From positions 53,119-117,118 of the forward strand of contig NZ_AYSJ01000002.1 in assembly GCF_000517265.1 (NCBI RefSeq): DNA of 64,000 nt, written 5' to 3'. The first letter of the stretch is position 1, and each line of letters starts with the position of its first letter. The stretch comes from Photorhabdus khanii NC19 (GTDB lineage Bacteria > Pseudomonadota > Gammaproteobacteria > Enterobacterales > Enterobacteriaceae). A program made the translations under genes and the position numbers. Of the stretch, positions 34,482 to 45,796 are shown in pieces. The notes beneath the pieces are model-generated. The model was not told the DNA's origin, did not search any database, and saw only the letters and a list, made by a program, of their open reading frames with translations.

Positions 34482-35015
34482 ATGGATGAGATGCTTATTC
34501 TTGTTGATAAATATGACAATTCCATTGGTTCAGCGGGAAAAATGGATGTTCACCAAAAAGGTATGTTACACCGGGCCTTTTCTATATTTATTTTTAATAA
34601 AAAAGGAAATGTACTACTGCAAAAGCGGGCAGAAACAAAATATCATTCGTCCGGGCTTTGGACCAATAGCTGTTGTGGCCATCCTCGGGTTGGCGAAGTA
34701 TTGGATACCGCAGCACATCGGCGTCTTGGTGAGGAGATGGGCTTTGATTGTCCATTGAAAAAAATGTTGTCATTTATTTATCATGCCACACTTCCTAATA
34801 CTTTAATTGAATACGAATACGATCATGTTTTTATCGGGCAATTTGATAAAGAACCAATAATTAATATTGGCGAGGTATCCGATTACAAATGGGTTAATCC
34901 ACTGAAATTGAGGAAATTTATTAATAAGGCCCCTGGGGAATATACAGTTTGGTTTAAAGAAATCATTAATAGCCTTTCGAATCAAGATATTAAAGATTGG
35001 CAAAGGCAGCTCTGA
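34482..35015 (+). CDS. idi: Isopentenyl-diphosphate delta-isomerase, type 1
   Basis: Idi interconverts isopentenyl and dimethylallyl diphosphate. The 177-aa Nudix-fold product starts at the ATG at 34482 (AAGG upstream); the longer frame from 34434 has no ribosome-binding site. Key features are KGMLHRAFS, the active-site cysteine in SCCGHPR (residues 63-69, catalytic Cys65), the Nudix-like AHRRLGEEMG and the acidic YEYDHVF with the catalytic glutamate. A methyltransferase gene follows 135 nt downstream on the same strand, an unusual partner in an enterobacterium. Confidence 0.93.
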   Translation: MDEMLILVDKYDNSIGSAGKMDVHQKGMLHRAFSIFIFNKKGNVLLQKRAETKYHSSGLWTNSCCGHPRVGEVLDTAAHRRLGEEMGFDCPLKKMLSFIYHATLPNTLIEYEYDHVFIGQFDKEPIINIGEVSDYKWVNPLKLRKFINKAPGEYTVWFKEIINSLSNQDIKDWQRQL

Positions 35016-35150
35016 TGGTAATGTAATTTATCGATAATCACAGAATTGAATTATTAGATATGAATGCCTCATTGAAATTTACCAATATGCTGCAAATCCT
35101 GAAAAATAAGGTTGCGGCACCTTTTAAAACCATTTAACAAGGAAAACCTC

Positions 35151-36095
35151 ATGAGTAGTTTTAATAGTGTGTTTTACACTGGTGTTGAGTCTGCTCCTCC
35201 TTATCACATCATTCGGGGGGAAAATACCAACGACTACGAAAACAAAGTGGTACAGGCTTATTGCGAAGATCCTGAACGCTGGCGTAAAGCGATTGGCGAT
35301 ACGCTGTTATTCCAGTCTGGTATTTATGATGATCCTGCCTCAAAGCCACCCATTTCGTTGGGTGAATCAGGTATTCGTTATTTTGATCGTCAACTGCTGT
35401 TGGCTGGTTTGGAGACAAGAATCGAGCGGCCAGCGGTTCGGCGAATACTGGATATCGGTTGTGGCTGGGGCTATATCTTGAAATATCTGGCTGAATATTT
35501 TCCTGAGTGCGCGTGCTTGGACGGAGTGAATATCAGCGATCAACAGTTGAGGTATTGTGCCAAGTTTCACGCAGAACATGGGTTGGCCGAGCGTATTAAT
35601 CTGTACCTGTGTAATGCGCAGGATATTGATCTGTTGCCTGACCCACAGGAACTTTATGACTTGGTGATTATCCGTGGTGTTATTTCACATTTTCCTAACT
35701 CATTGTATGAAAAAGCCATGAACGCGCTGTTCAAACGTGTACGGGTTGGTGGCCGGGTGATTATTTCTGACAACCTCTATAATGTGGAACTGGATAGCTA
35801 TAAATCGGATATTCCCGACATCATCGATCGCCTTGCCTGTAGTAATCGCAAAACACCTGCTTATTTCAGACAAGTGCTGGAGAGAAGTGGTTTCACTATC
35901 AAGGATATGAGGGTGTTGCCGTCCAATATTGATACAGTGCATTGGTTTCTGGATATCAAGGCTAATATCGAGCGGAACTTTCCGGAAGGTGTGAGTGGTA
36001 CTTTGGAGGAGCTGCGTGTGATGGCTGAAAATTTTTCGATCGCGTTGGTGAAAAACTATGTGTCGGTCTATAGCGTTATCGCACAGAAACTTTAA
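35151..36095 (+). CDS. SAM-dependent methyltransferase, possibly acting on an isoprenoid diphosphate
   Basis: The 314-aa protein is a class I methyltransferase: motif [21 protein letters not shown] (about 99-118, SAM-binding DIGCGWG), [11 protein letters not shown] (about 123-133), a [14 protein letters not shown] motif IV region and a later [12 protein letters not shown]. It is of the C/O-methyltransferase class seen with natural products. The ATG at 35151 has AAGGA upstream. It lies next to idi in the same direction. In Serratia a methyltransferase (SodC) that C-methylates and cyclises farnesyl diphosphate is also clustered with an isomerase, so an isoprenoid substrate is a reasonable inference but unproven. 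Confidence 0.8.
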   Translation: MSSFNSVFYTGVESAPPYHIIRGENTNDYENKVVQAYCEDPERWRKAIGDTLLFQSGIYDDPASKPPISLGESGIRYFDRQLLLAGLETRIERPAVRRILDIGCGWGYILKYLAEYFPECACLDGVNISDQQLRYCAKFHAEHGLAERINLYLCNAQDIDLLPDPQELYDLVIIRGVISHFPNSLYEKAMNALFKRVRVGGRVIISDNLYNVELDSYKSDIPDIIDRLACSNRKTPAYFRQVLERSGFTIKDMRVLPSNIDTVHWFLDIKANIERNFPEGVSGTLEELRVMAENFSIALVKNYVSVYSVIAQKL

Positions 36096-36236
36096 CAAGC
36101 AGCTTGTTTGCTTTTTGGATTGAATAGTAAATCTGTTAAGAAAATTTCTGCCGCCATTTTGTCGCCACTGACTACTAGAAACAAAAAAGCCACTCGTCAT
36201 AGATTGGCCTAATGCATTGATTTCACAGCAAAAATC
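36096..36236. other. Gene-free junction before the island
   Basis: These 141 bases after the methyltransferase stop contain an imperfect GCAAACAAGCTGC-type hairpin with TTTTTGG, which may end the idi-methyltransferase transcript, and otherwise no recognisable gene. It is chromosomal DNA that would lie downstream of the tRNA in an uninterrupted strain. Confidence 0.5.
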
Positions 36237-36283
36237 TGGTGGCCCCTACTGGACTTGAACCAGTGACCAAGCGATTATGAGTC
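36237..36283 (-). other. attL: 3' half of tRNA-Ile2(CAU), island boundary
   Basis: On the minus strand these 47 bases equal the 3' part of tRNA-Ile2 (ileX type) from the anticodon region (GACTCATAATC) through the T arm (GGTTCAAGTCC, with one pair swap) to the CCA end. Sequence then diverges abruptly, so the 5' half of the tRNA is missing. That is the mark left by site-specific integration into a tRNA gene. The intact tRNA should lie at the other end of the island, beyond the right edge. Confidence 0.88.
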
Positions 36284-36409
36284 ATGAAATTGGCATGTTT
36301 TGGATTGTTCGGTATTGGCTCTGTTTGTGTTTTTAATTGTCTATAATCAATAAGTTATGATGTTAATTTTGTTTCTGTTTGGTTGCCTGATATCCTCATT
36401 GTATCATCC

Positions 36410-36456
36410 TTACCTGACCCGTTACCTGACCCGAAATAGGCGTCGGGTCAGGTAAC
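36410..36456. promoter_or_regulatory. Tandem and inverted 12-mer upstream of the integrase
   Basis: TTACCTGACCCG occurs twice head-to-tail (36410-36421 and 36422-36433) and once inverted (36444-36455); the second and third copies form a perfect 13-bp inverted repeat around a 10-nt spacer. It ends 25 nt before the integrase ATG. It could be an arm-type recombinase site or an operator for control of the integrase. Confidence 0.6.
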
Positions 36457-36480
36457 GCTCATCCTTATAAAGGTAGATTT

Positions 36481-37959
36481 ATGGCCGCTAATCTTACCGA
36501 GACTGCTATACGTGGATTGAAGACAAAAAGCACGGTGTACTACGTGTGGAGCAATAGTGCTCAACGCGGTACCGGCAGGCTTGGCGTTAAGGTTCAGCCT
36601 TCAGGCAGCAAGGTTTTTTATTTCCGTTACTACGTTGAGAAAGGAAAGAAAGAGAAATTCATTCAGTTGGGTATCTGGCCTGAGATGAAACTGGTTACGG
36701 CCAACGAGCTGGCGAAAAAGTACGGTGCCTGGCTTGTTGAAGGAAAAGATCCTCAGCAAGAGCTTGAGCAGCAGCGCCTGGCTGAGCAGCACATTATGCA
36801 GCTCCATCGTTCTCAGGGATCGTTTGAAGAACTGGTGCATGGCTACGTTAACAAAATGAAGCTCGACAACAAGCGGACCTGGGCTGATGTATTGAAGCGC
36901 ATGGAGAGAGAGTGCTACACCGTTATTCCTCGCGAAACCAAAGCGAAGGATGTGACGCCTCTGCAGATCAAAACCATCCTCTCAGGCATTATCCAGCGTG
37001 ATGCGGTGGTCCATGCGAATCGGATTCGTTCCTACCTGATGGCGGCATTTAACTACGGTCTGAAAGCCGATAACGATCCGATGAATACCAGCGTGGGTAT
37101 TACGTTCGGTCTTGAAGTTAACCCGGTATCGGCCATCCCGAAGCAATCAGCGGCGGAAAAAGTCGGCGATACTTGGTTAACACTGGAGGAGCTGCGTTTT
37201 GTCATGGAGCATTTCTCTGAGGCAACTGGAGTGGGTCCTTTGATGCAGCACTTAATCCGTTTTTGCACTTACGTTGGTGGACAGCGTCCGTTTGCAATGA
37301 TCGCCAGCCAGTGGAGTGTGATTGACTGGCAGCAAAAGACGCTGCTGGTCATTGCCGATGTATCGAAAAATAAGCACGAGCATTTGATTCCGCTAACTGA
37401 ATCGGCATTACGGGAATTAGCCTCAGTGAAAGAGCTGACCAAGGAAAGTGGTAGTTCCTATATCTTCCCACTCTCGACCAACGGCGAGCGACCGGTACGC
37501 ACCGATAGTCTGGCGCGTTCCATCATGTATTTCCGGGCCTTTAATCCTGAGTTTAAAGTTTTCACGGCACGAGATTTACGTCGCACCTGTAAAACGCTGA
37601 TGGGGGAGGCAGGGATCAGTAAAGAGATCCGCGACCGTATTCAGAATCACGCTTTGAACGACGTCAGCTCGAAACATTATGATCGTTATGATTACCTGAC
37701 TGAAAAGCGCAAAGCGCTTGAGGTCTGGGAGGATCGGGTTAATAGCTATCAAAGAGAGCAAGAAAACAACGTAGTGAACTTGTTTGGGCGGAGTAAGTGC
37801 TTGTCAAAATATGAGCTTAATTCAGCAGGAGAGCGGTATCAGCCTGTCTCTGGTGACCTAGTTCTTGTCAATAAGCTGGTGAGTATTGACGAGGAGCGAG
37901 TAGAAGTAGAGGTCGCTGGAGCCTGGCCTGCTACAGATGCTGTATGCACAGCTATTTAG
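36481..37959 (+). CDS. P4-type tyrosine recombinase (island integrase)
   Basis: The 492-aa protein has the N-terminal arm-binding domain of P4-like integrases (start AANLTETAIRGLKTK; YVEKGKKEKFIQLGIWPEM), a core-binding domain (about 115-205) and a catalytic domain with the active-site Arg in YVGGQRPFAM (about 265), the RDLRRT motif (about 365), His in QNHALND (about 389) and the Tyr nucleophile in KHYDRYDY (about 398-404). The tail beyond about residue 415 is longer than in most P4 integrases. It reads away from the adjacent attL site and is the likely enzyme that inserted the island at tRNA-Ile2. Confidence 0.93.
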   Translation: MAANLTETAIRGLKTKSTVYYVWSNSAQRGTGRLGVKVQPSGSKVFYFRYYVEKGKKEKFIQLGIWPEMKLVTANELAKKYGAWLVEGKDPQQELEQQRLAEQHIMQLHRSQGSFEELVHGYVNKMKLDNKRTWADVLKRMERECYTVIPRETKAKDVTPLQIKTILSGIIQRDAVVHANRIRSYLMAAFNYGLKADNDPMNTSVGITFGLEVNPVSAIPKQSAAEKVGDTWLTLEELRFVMEHFSEATGVGPLMQHLIRFCTYVGGQRPFAMIASQWSVIDWQQKTLLVIADVSKNKHEHLIPLTESALRELASVKELTKESGSSYIFPLSTNGERPVRTDSLARSIMYFRAFNPEFKVFTARDLRRTCKTLMGEAGISKEIRDRIQNHALNDVSSKHYDRYDYLTEKRKALEVWEDRVNSYQREQENNVVNLFGRSKCLSKYELNSAGERYQPVSGDLVLVNKLVSIDEERVEVEVAGAWPATDAVCTAI

Positions 37960-38145
37960 TGGAGGTTAGTAACCTTAAGAGCAGACTGGGTTTTTTTTCA
38001 TTCAGTAATCTACGAATGAAAAGGGGCGTATATCCCACCCCTTCGGTTTCGCTGATGTACATAAAATCCACCAGTCTGATTAGGCATCGAAAAGCTAATA
38101 ATGATGTTATTAATCAACCAGTTAATAATTTCGATCGTACTGTAT

Positions 38146-41569
<3,424 letters not shown>

Positions 41570-41575
41570 GGATTA

Positions 41576-41604
41576 AGCTTATCTCACCCAGCCCCACTTA
41601 ACAA
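41576..41604 (-). promoter_or_regulatory. Putative promoter of the retron ncRNA
   Basis: On the minus strand TTGTTA (41604-41599) and a weak TAAGCT (41581-41576) are 17 nt apart. A start 7 nt downstream of the -10 would fall at about 41569, exactly the beginning of the a1 arm, which supports the assignment. Confidence 0.5.
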
Positions 41605-41800
41605 CATTGTTTAAATCAACACATTCAGTAAGTTAGCGAAAGAAAGTCGATAAGTAACACAAGACGTGCGACCGCGACGGCAAAGTCACCCCCATTTTTC
41701 TTCCACTACCCACAGCATTGCCTCGACCGCTTCTTTTGGACGGTGTGTGATAGGCGAGCTATGAACGCCTTATGGTGAGTTTGCCGGAAGCGTGGAATAG

Positions 41801-42202
41801 CTTGGGAATATGTACGATTGGGCAGGGAGGCTGCGTAACGCTAACCTGACAAAGGACGGCTTCCAGTTTGCTGCTGCAGACAGGATTCCACTTCTAATTG
41901 ATTGTTTCGACAAGCAATTTCTCTCCCGTTCCGGTGGGCTGAAATCCCTGGCTCGTCTGGAGTTGGTTATTTATCTGGCTGAATGCCATGTGGAATTTAT
42001 TTTGATCCATCCATTCAGATAAGATAACGGGCGTCTGTCGCGGCTATTTTGCGATGTACTGTCGGTTCAGGCGGGAAAGGGCTTACTCGATTACTGCTTA
42101 TGGGATGAGCACAAAGCGTTTTACTTTAAGGCAATTCAGGCGGGTGTATCGGGGAACTACAGCCCCATGATACAACTGGTGAGTGACATTTTGCCAGATT
42201 AA
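41801..42202 (+). pseudogene. Fic-domain protein relic with a stop in the active-site motif
   Basis: The frame encodes a Fic core: YDWAGRLRNANLTKDG (FSWAGKIR-type start), then LAECHVEFILIHPF leading into the AMP-transfer motif. Where Fic enzymes have HPFREGNGR this sequence reads HPFR-stop-DNGR: the Glu codon has become TAA and the next Gly is Asp. Reading continues in the same frame to 42202 (LSRLFCDVLSVQAGKGLL...). An in-frame stop at 41798 also cuts the N-terminal part. The gene is dead as a toxin. Confidence 0.75.
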
Positions 42203-42357
42203 CGGGAGAGGCCAACGGCTTTCGCCTGTGTCTGATTTTGTTTGAGTTGCTGCTCAATTTTTTGCACAGAAACACCCGTTTCGATCGCGGTTGAGCTGGC
42301 GACGGCACGGTAGATTTGAGTTTTAGTAATCTGACTATATGCTGTTTTTTTTGTCAT
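42199..42357 (-). CDS. 52-aa protein next to the Fic relic, possible antitoxin-like
   Basis: A compact frame starts at an ATG at 42357 and encodes 52 residues (start TKKTAYSQITKTQIYRAV). Its stop overlaps the stop of the Fic relic on the opposite strand. The segment SSTAIETG loosely resembles the inhibitory [S/T]xxxE[G/N] helix of Fic antitoxins such as VbhA, but the residue after Glu is Thr and the orientation is unusual, so the role is only a guess. No ribosome-binding site better than GAAAG-like purines was seen. Confidence 0.45.
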   Translation of the reverse strand: MTKKTAYSQITKTQIYRAVASSTAIETGVSVQKIEQQLKQNQTQAKAVGLSR

Positions 42358-42570
42358 TTGGAAAGTCTCGTTGTTTCAACCTTGATTCTAGTGCGGATAG
42401 GGATGGCTGGCAAGGCTGTTATCTGTTGGTAGTTCACCAAGGGGAACTTGGTTTTCTCAGGGATTAATCAGCTGCACTGCGATTTCCAGCCTTTGCTAAA
42501 AGTACTAATGAATTATTACGTTACGTGTAAAATATGCGCACTCACTACTCTATAGATTTAGGGGAAAGAT

Positions 42571-43482
42571 ATGGCGCAAGATTTTTACTCTCTGCAGGAA
42601 ATGGCCCCTCGCTTTGGTGTGGATGCTGATGTGTTCATTAAGGCGTGGCTTGACGAAAAACTGCCCCTTTACATTCACTTCGGTAGTGATAGCCCACCAT
42701 GTACGATCAGGCGTTGCATCCCGAGGCAACTACATGAATATGCCAGAGATGACATCCTCTACGGTCGTGATCTCTATCAGAGCAAAGATAGCCCAGACCA
42801 CGATACCTTGATTTTTATCCCGGAACACCCTTTAAGTGCTCATCTGGAAGTTAAGGCTCAATATGAGCTTGAGGAAGGGGCTGGACCGGGGCTGGGAGCG
42901 TATTATGAATATAGGTATCGGGGGAGTGCTCGAGGCTATTGGCTTGCTAAGCCAACATCTGTTACCCATTTAAGCCAAGGGAGGTACTTATTGACGGATA
43001 AAGATTCTGTTGGTGATGTGACGGTTCATGCTCTTGATATATTTGATTATCTTATTTTTTCTAAGCCTGCTTATATTTTGCAGTTATCATTATTCGCTAG
43101 GGTGAATGAAGTAAGAGAACTTTTTCCTGACGTAAGTGATTCAGTTACAGAAGAAAAAATAAATTTAATGGGAAATATTGGTGATACCTCCGCTTTAACT
43201 AAAAAACGCCCCGCGAAAATGTTCTTCGCCCTCTATTTAATTATACATGAGTGGTGTGCTAAAAATAAAAAAGGTGAGCCAACTCTTAGTAATGTTGTGG
43301 ATTATTTGAAAACAGTATGTGATAAATCGCCAGAGCTTGGGACTATTACGCGCTGGGCTGAAAGACCCGAGCTGGAAAGCAACATTGAAAAAAGATGGAT
43401 GCCGAGACAAGAAATTGCTCTATATTTTCTTCTTCGGGTGTATTGCGAAGAAAAAAAATCAGAAAATCATCATTGGCAATAG
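42571..43482 (+). CDS. Unknown island protein, C-terminus probably shifted in an A-tract
   Basis: The 303-aa product starts well (AGGGGAAAGAT before ATG, AQDFYSLQEMAPRFGVDADVFIKAWLDE) and contains an HTH-like first 30 residues, a middle region with no recognised fold and a late AKMFFALYLIIHEWCAKNKKGEPTLSNVVDYLKT helical segment (parts). Frame ends at 43482 in a run after GAAGAAAAAAAATCA. A shift of -1 at the eight-A tract would let it read on to 43607 with a coherent IAKLLNELALSKGY and FNQDEVSAWLKRP tail. Family resemblance is to phage/island proteins that end this way; function unknown. Confidence 0.7.
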   Translation: MAQDFYSLQEMAPRFGVDADVFIKAWLDEKLPLYIHFGSDSPPCTIRRCIPRQLHEYARDDILYGRDLYQSKDSPDHDTLIFIPEHPLSAHLEVKAQYELEEGAGPGLGAYYEYRYRGSARGYWLAKPTSVTHLSQGRYLLTDKDSVGDVTVHALDIFDYLIFSKPAYILQLSLFARVNEVRELFPDVSDSVTEEKINLMGNIGDTSALTKKRPAKMFFALYLIIHEWCAKNKKGEPTLSNVVDYLKTVCDKSPELGTITRWAERPELESNIEKRWMPRQEIALYFLLRVYCEEKKSENHHWQ

Positions 43483-43691
43483 CCAAATTACTCAACGAGT
43501 TAGCGCTATCAAAGGGATATAGTTCAAAACTTTCATTCAATCAAGATGAGGTTTCTGCATGGCTGAAAAGGCCTCGTTTAAAACAGAAGGTGCCACTAAC
43601 CTCTTAATAACGGCTTACCGTAACCCAAGTCTCTTTCCTGCTAAAACGCTTTGATACATGATTGTCTCCACCAAAACAACAGGAGGCAATC

Positions 43692-43928
43692 ATGAATACA
43701 CCTTTTACTCAACCAACAGCTGAACAGCGTCTACAGGCTCTGAAGAACTATGGAGAGACTTCCGATCGCTTGGTACGAGAACAAGAGCGTCAGTATATTA
43801 CATCCATTGCTCGCTCCACTGCGTGGAAGCTTGAGCGAGCAGGTAAATTTCCTTTGCGTAAAGCTATTGGGGCAAAGTCTTGCGGCTGGCTTCTGAGCGA
43901 CTTACTTTTTTGGATCACCATTCGATGA
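43692..43928 (+). CDS. AlpA-like excision/phage transcription regulator
   Basis: The product is 78 aa with a helix-turn-helix of the AlpA/MerR-like group: DRLVREQERQYITSIARSTA followed by WKLERAGKFPLRKAIGAK and GWLLSDLLFWI. The ATG at 43692 follows AGGAGG by 5 nt, better than the frame start at 43662. AlpA proteins activate integrase or control excision of P4-like satellites. The last residues (TIR, then stop) lack the usual longer end, so the C-terminus may be trimmed. Confidence 0.85.
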   Translation: MNTPFTQPTAEQRLQALKNYGETSDRLVREQERQYITSIARSTAWKLERAGKFPLRKAIGAKSCGWLLSDLLFWITIR

Positions 43929-44042
43929 TGTTATCTGAAACTTTAGTAAGTTACTGGCCTCGCCGTCAATACACAGAGAGCAATATGAATATGGTTGAAT
44001 AACTTGAGTTGAAGCATTGTTTAATATTACAGAGAGGGCCTT

Positions 44043-44246
44043 ATGTCACAAAAAATCACGTTCTCTACTAACTACGACTCAACCATTGAAGCTTATAAGG
44101 AGTATAGTAAAAATGCAGGATGTTCACTCTCCGCGACTATTTCGCAAGTGTTGCACACTGCTGCACCATCGTTTTTGAAAAAACAAATCCCATTAATTTC
44201 GGGTGAATCGAAAAAAACAGATGCGGAGTTTCTTCTGGATATTTGA
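44043..44246 (+). CDS. 67-aa hypothetical island protein
   Basis: The small protein (MSQKITFSTNYDSTIEAYKE...) follows an AGAGAGGGCC ribosome-binding region. Its first half could be a beta-strand/helix of the ribbon-helix-helix kind (KITFSTNYD then helical ...ATISQVLHT), but this is not certain. It lies 15 nt before the next gene and is probably cotranscribed. Function unknown. Confidence 0.55.
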   Translation: MSQKITFSTNYDSTIEAYKEYSKNAGCSLSATISQVLHTAAPSFLKKQIPLISGESKKTDAEFLLDI

Positions 44247-44261
44247 AAGTCTCATATTTTG

Positions 44262-44726
44262 ATGTCAGGAGATATTCTGGATGTGAAAGATATAAAAAAC
44301 AGTCTGCCAGATCAGAGGATGAGTAATCTTGAAATAGAGGAAATTAAAAAGACGTTAAGAAACTGCATTGAGGAAACTGAGGCGAAAAATGTTATTTATA
44401 TTTACACGGATCGAAAGGTGAATTATGCAAAACGATTGGCAACTGGCCTTGCTACTATCCAGTTGATCAAAGATACAATGTATGAAGGTAATTTTTTTGA
44501 TCTTAGCAGAGTTGTATTGCTTCCTGCTATTGAGCTAATTGAGTACGGAATAGATAGTGTTCTCAAAAGGCACTCTATAAATATATCATTCCCACATATT
44601 TGTTGGATTCCGATATTTTATATAAACGATAAGGTGGTGATGATTCCAGTGATTCGAGAACGTGACGTTCCATCTTCCGTGAGGTCAGGAAGCAATATTA
44701 CCATCATTAATCCTTTTGCTAATTAG
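44262..44726 (+). CDS. 155-aa-class hypothetical island protein
   Basis: The protein has about 154 aa if started at the ATG at 44262; a GTG at 44284 with AGGAG upstream is a rival start. It is soluble, mixed helix and strand, with segments IYIYTDRKVNYAKRLATGL and a late IPIFYINDKVVMIPVIRERD. No family recognised. It follows the 67-aa gene closely and sits in the satellite-like part of the island. Confidence 0.5.
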   Translation: MSGDILDVKDIKNSLPDQRMSNLEIEEIKKTLRNCIEETEAKNVIYIYTDRKVNYAKRLATGLATIQLIKDTMYEGNFFDLSRVVLLPAIELIEYGIDSVLKRHSINISFPHICWIPIFYINDKVVMIPVIRERDVPSSVRSGSNITIINPFAN

Positions 44727-44927
44727 GCGGTAATTAATTTATGACACCAATAGTAAGCGTGATGACACTATATTCTTTGTTGGCTCTATCTTTGTCTAAC
44801 TACCCAATTAGTGAATAAATTGATATTTGATTAGACAACAACAAAGCGTTAAATCGAATTGTTACTTGAGTGTTTATAGACATGCTCAGGTAGTAATAAT
44901 TAATAATTAATACCGGAGTTATGCAGT

Positions 44928-45500
44928 ATGACTTCTTATTTATATTTTTACTGTGCTAATTCGCAAGAAGCTGAGGAACTCCCCCAGCAGTCAGAGTATC
45001 GTGACATGCGCAAGGCATTATCAATTAAAGCTCATCACATAATGGTTGAAGTCGCTGATGCTCAACAACCACTATCCGAGAGGCCGTTATTAAAAGATCT
45101 AATTAATCGATATATGAATAGAGGAGACACGCTTGTATTGCCAGGGCTTAACAGCTTGGGAAATAGTGCGGAAGATATACAAAAAAACATGCTGAGATGT
45201 GCTAGGAAGTCGATCCACATCCACTGTTGTTATCCCCATAAGAAGCTTATATCAACGGCTGATGGGTACATTTTTACTGTAATTTTGACTCAAATACAGC
45301 ATGAATGCAGGAAGATGAACTTAGCGGCATTGAAGACAAGGAATATCACTAAACCATTAGGGAGAAGAGAGGGAAGCAAGCACTACAATGACATTCAGAC
45401 AGTTAAGTTTAGAGGATTAACGTAATCACAAGCGGCTAAATATTTGGATATTAGTATATCGACAGTTAAACGTCACTGGAATAAAGGAATTATCGGTTAA
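44928..45500 (+). pseudogene. Serine recombinase (resolvase/invertase-like) broken by a stop codon
   Basis: Residues 1-165 follow the resolvase catalytic-domain layout in a degraded form (RPLLKDLINRYMNRGDTLVLPGLNSLGNSAEDI, partly quoted). The usual catalytic Ser/Arg motif is not clear at the start. At 45423 a TAA interrupts the frame, after which reading continues to 45500 with SQAAKYLDISISTVKRHWNKG, a helix-turn-helix typical of the C-terminal DNA-binding domain. A single base change (CAA to TAA) would explain it. Confidence 0.65.
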
Positions 45501-45587
45501 TTCAGCAAGCTAATTGCAGAGTAACTTTTAAACAGTCATCACAGGCTGGGGCTGACTTTATCTTAAATTTAGATGTTGGAAAGGTAT

Positions 45588-45636
45588 TATAATGGCTATC
45601 TATCCTTAGTACTGCCTAATAACCATCTAAGGATAG
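45588..45636 (+). promoter_or_regulatory. Promoter-like -10 and adjacent 10-bp inverted repeat
   Basis: TATAAT at 45588-45593 is followed by a perfect inverted repeat CTATCCTTAG / CTAAGGATAG (45600-45636) with a 17-nt spacer. This lies about 160 nt before the Gp2-like gene at 45797 and may be its promoter and operator. The rest of 45501-45796 holds no gene. Confidence 0.4.
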
Positions 45637-45796
45637 TATTAGTAATCAAGTGATTATCAGATCACTACGGTATGGGGATACTAAGATCTGATGCCAGTAT
45701 ATATCTTAATCATCGGTAAGGTATAGCCCTGCCTGTGTGGCAATAACCAATACGGTCCTTGATAGACAGTAGGACCAACTACATAGGTATATTGAT

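Noticed and set aside
35060..35137. 25-codon cationic peptide frame between idi and the methyltransferase
   Set aside because: Weak ribosome-binding site and no homology known to me; could be chance, although its composition is peptide-like.
35700..36200. 166-codon minus-strand frame over the methyltransferase 3' end
   Set aside because: Shadow of the methyltransferase gene, which has clear SAM motifs.
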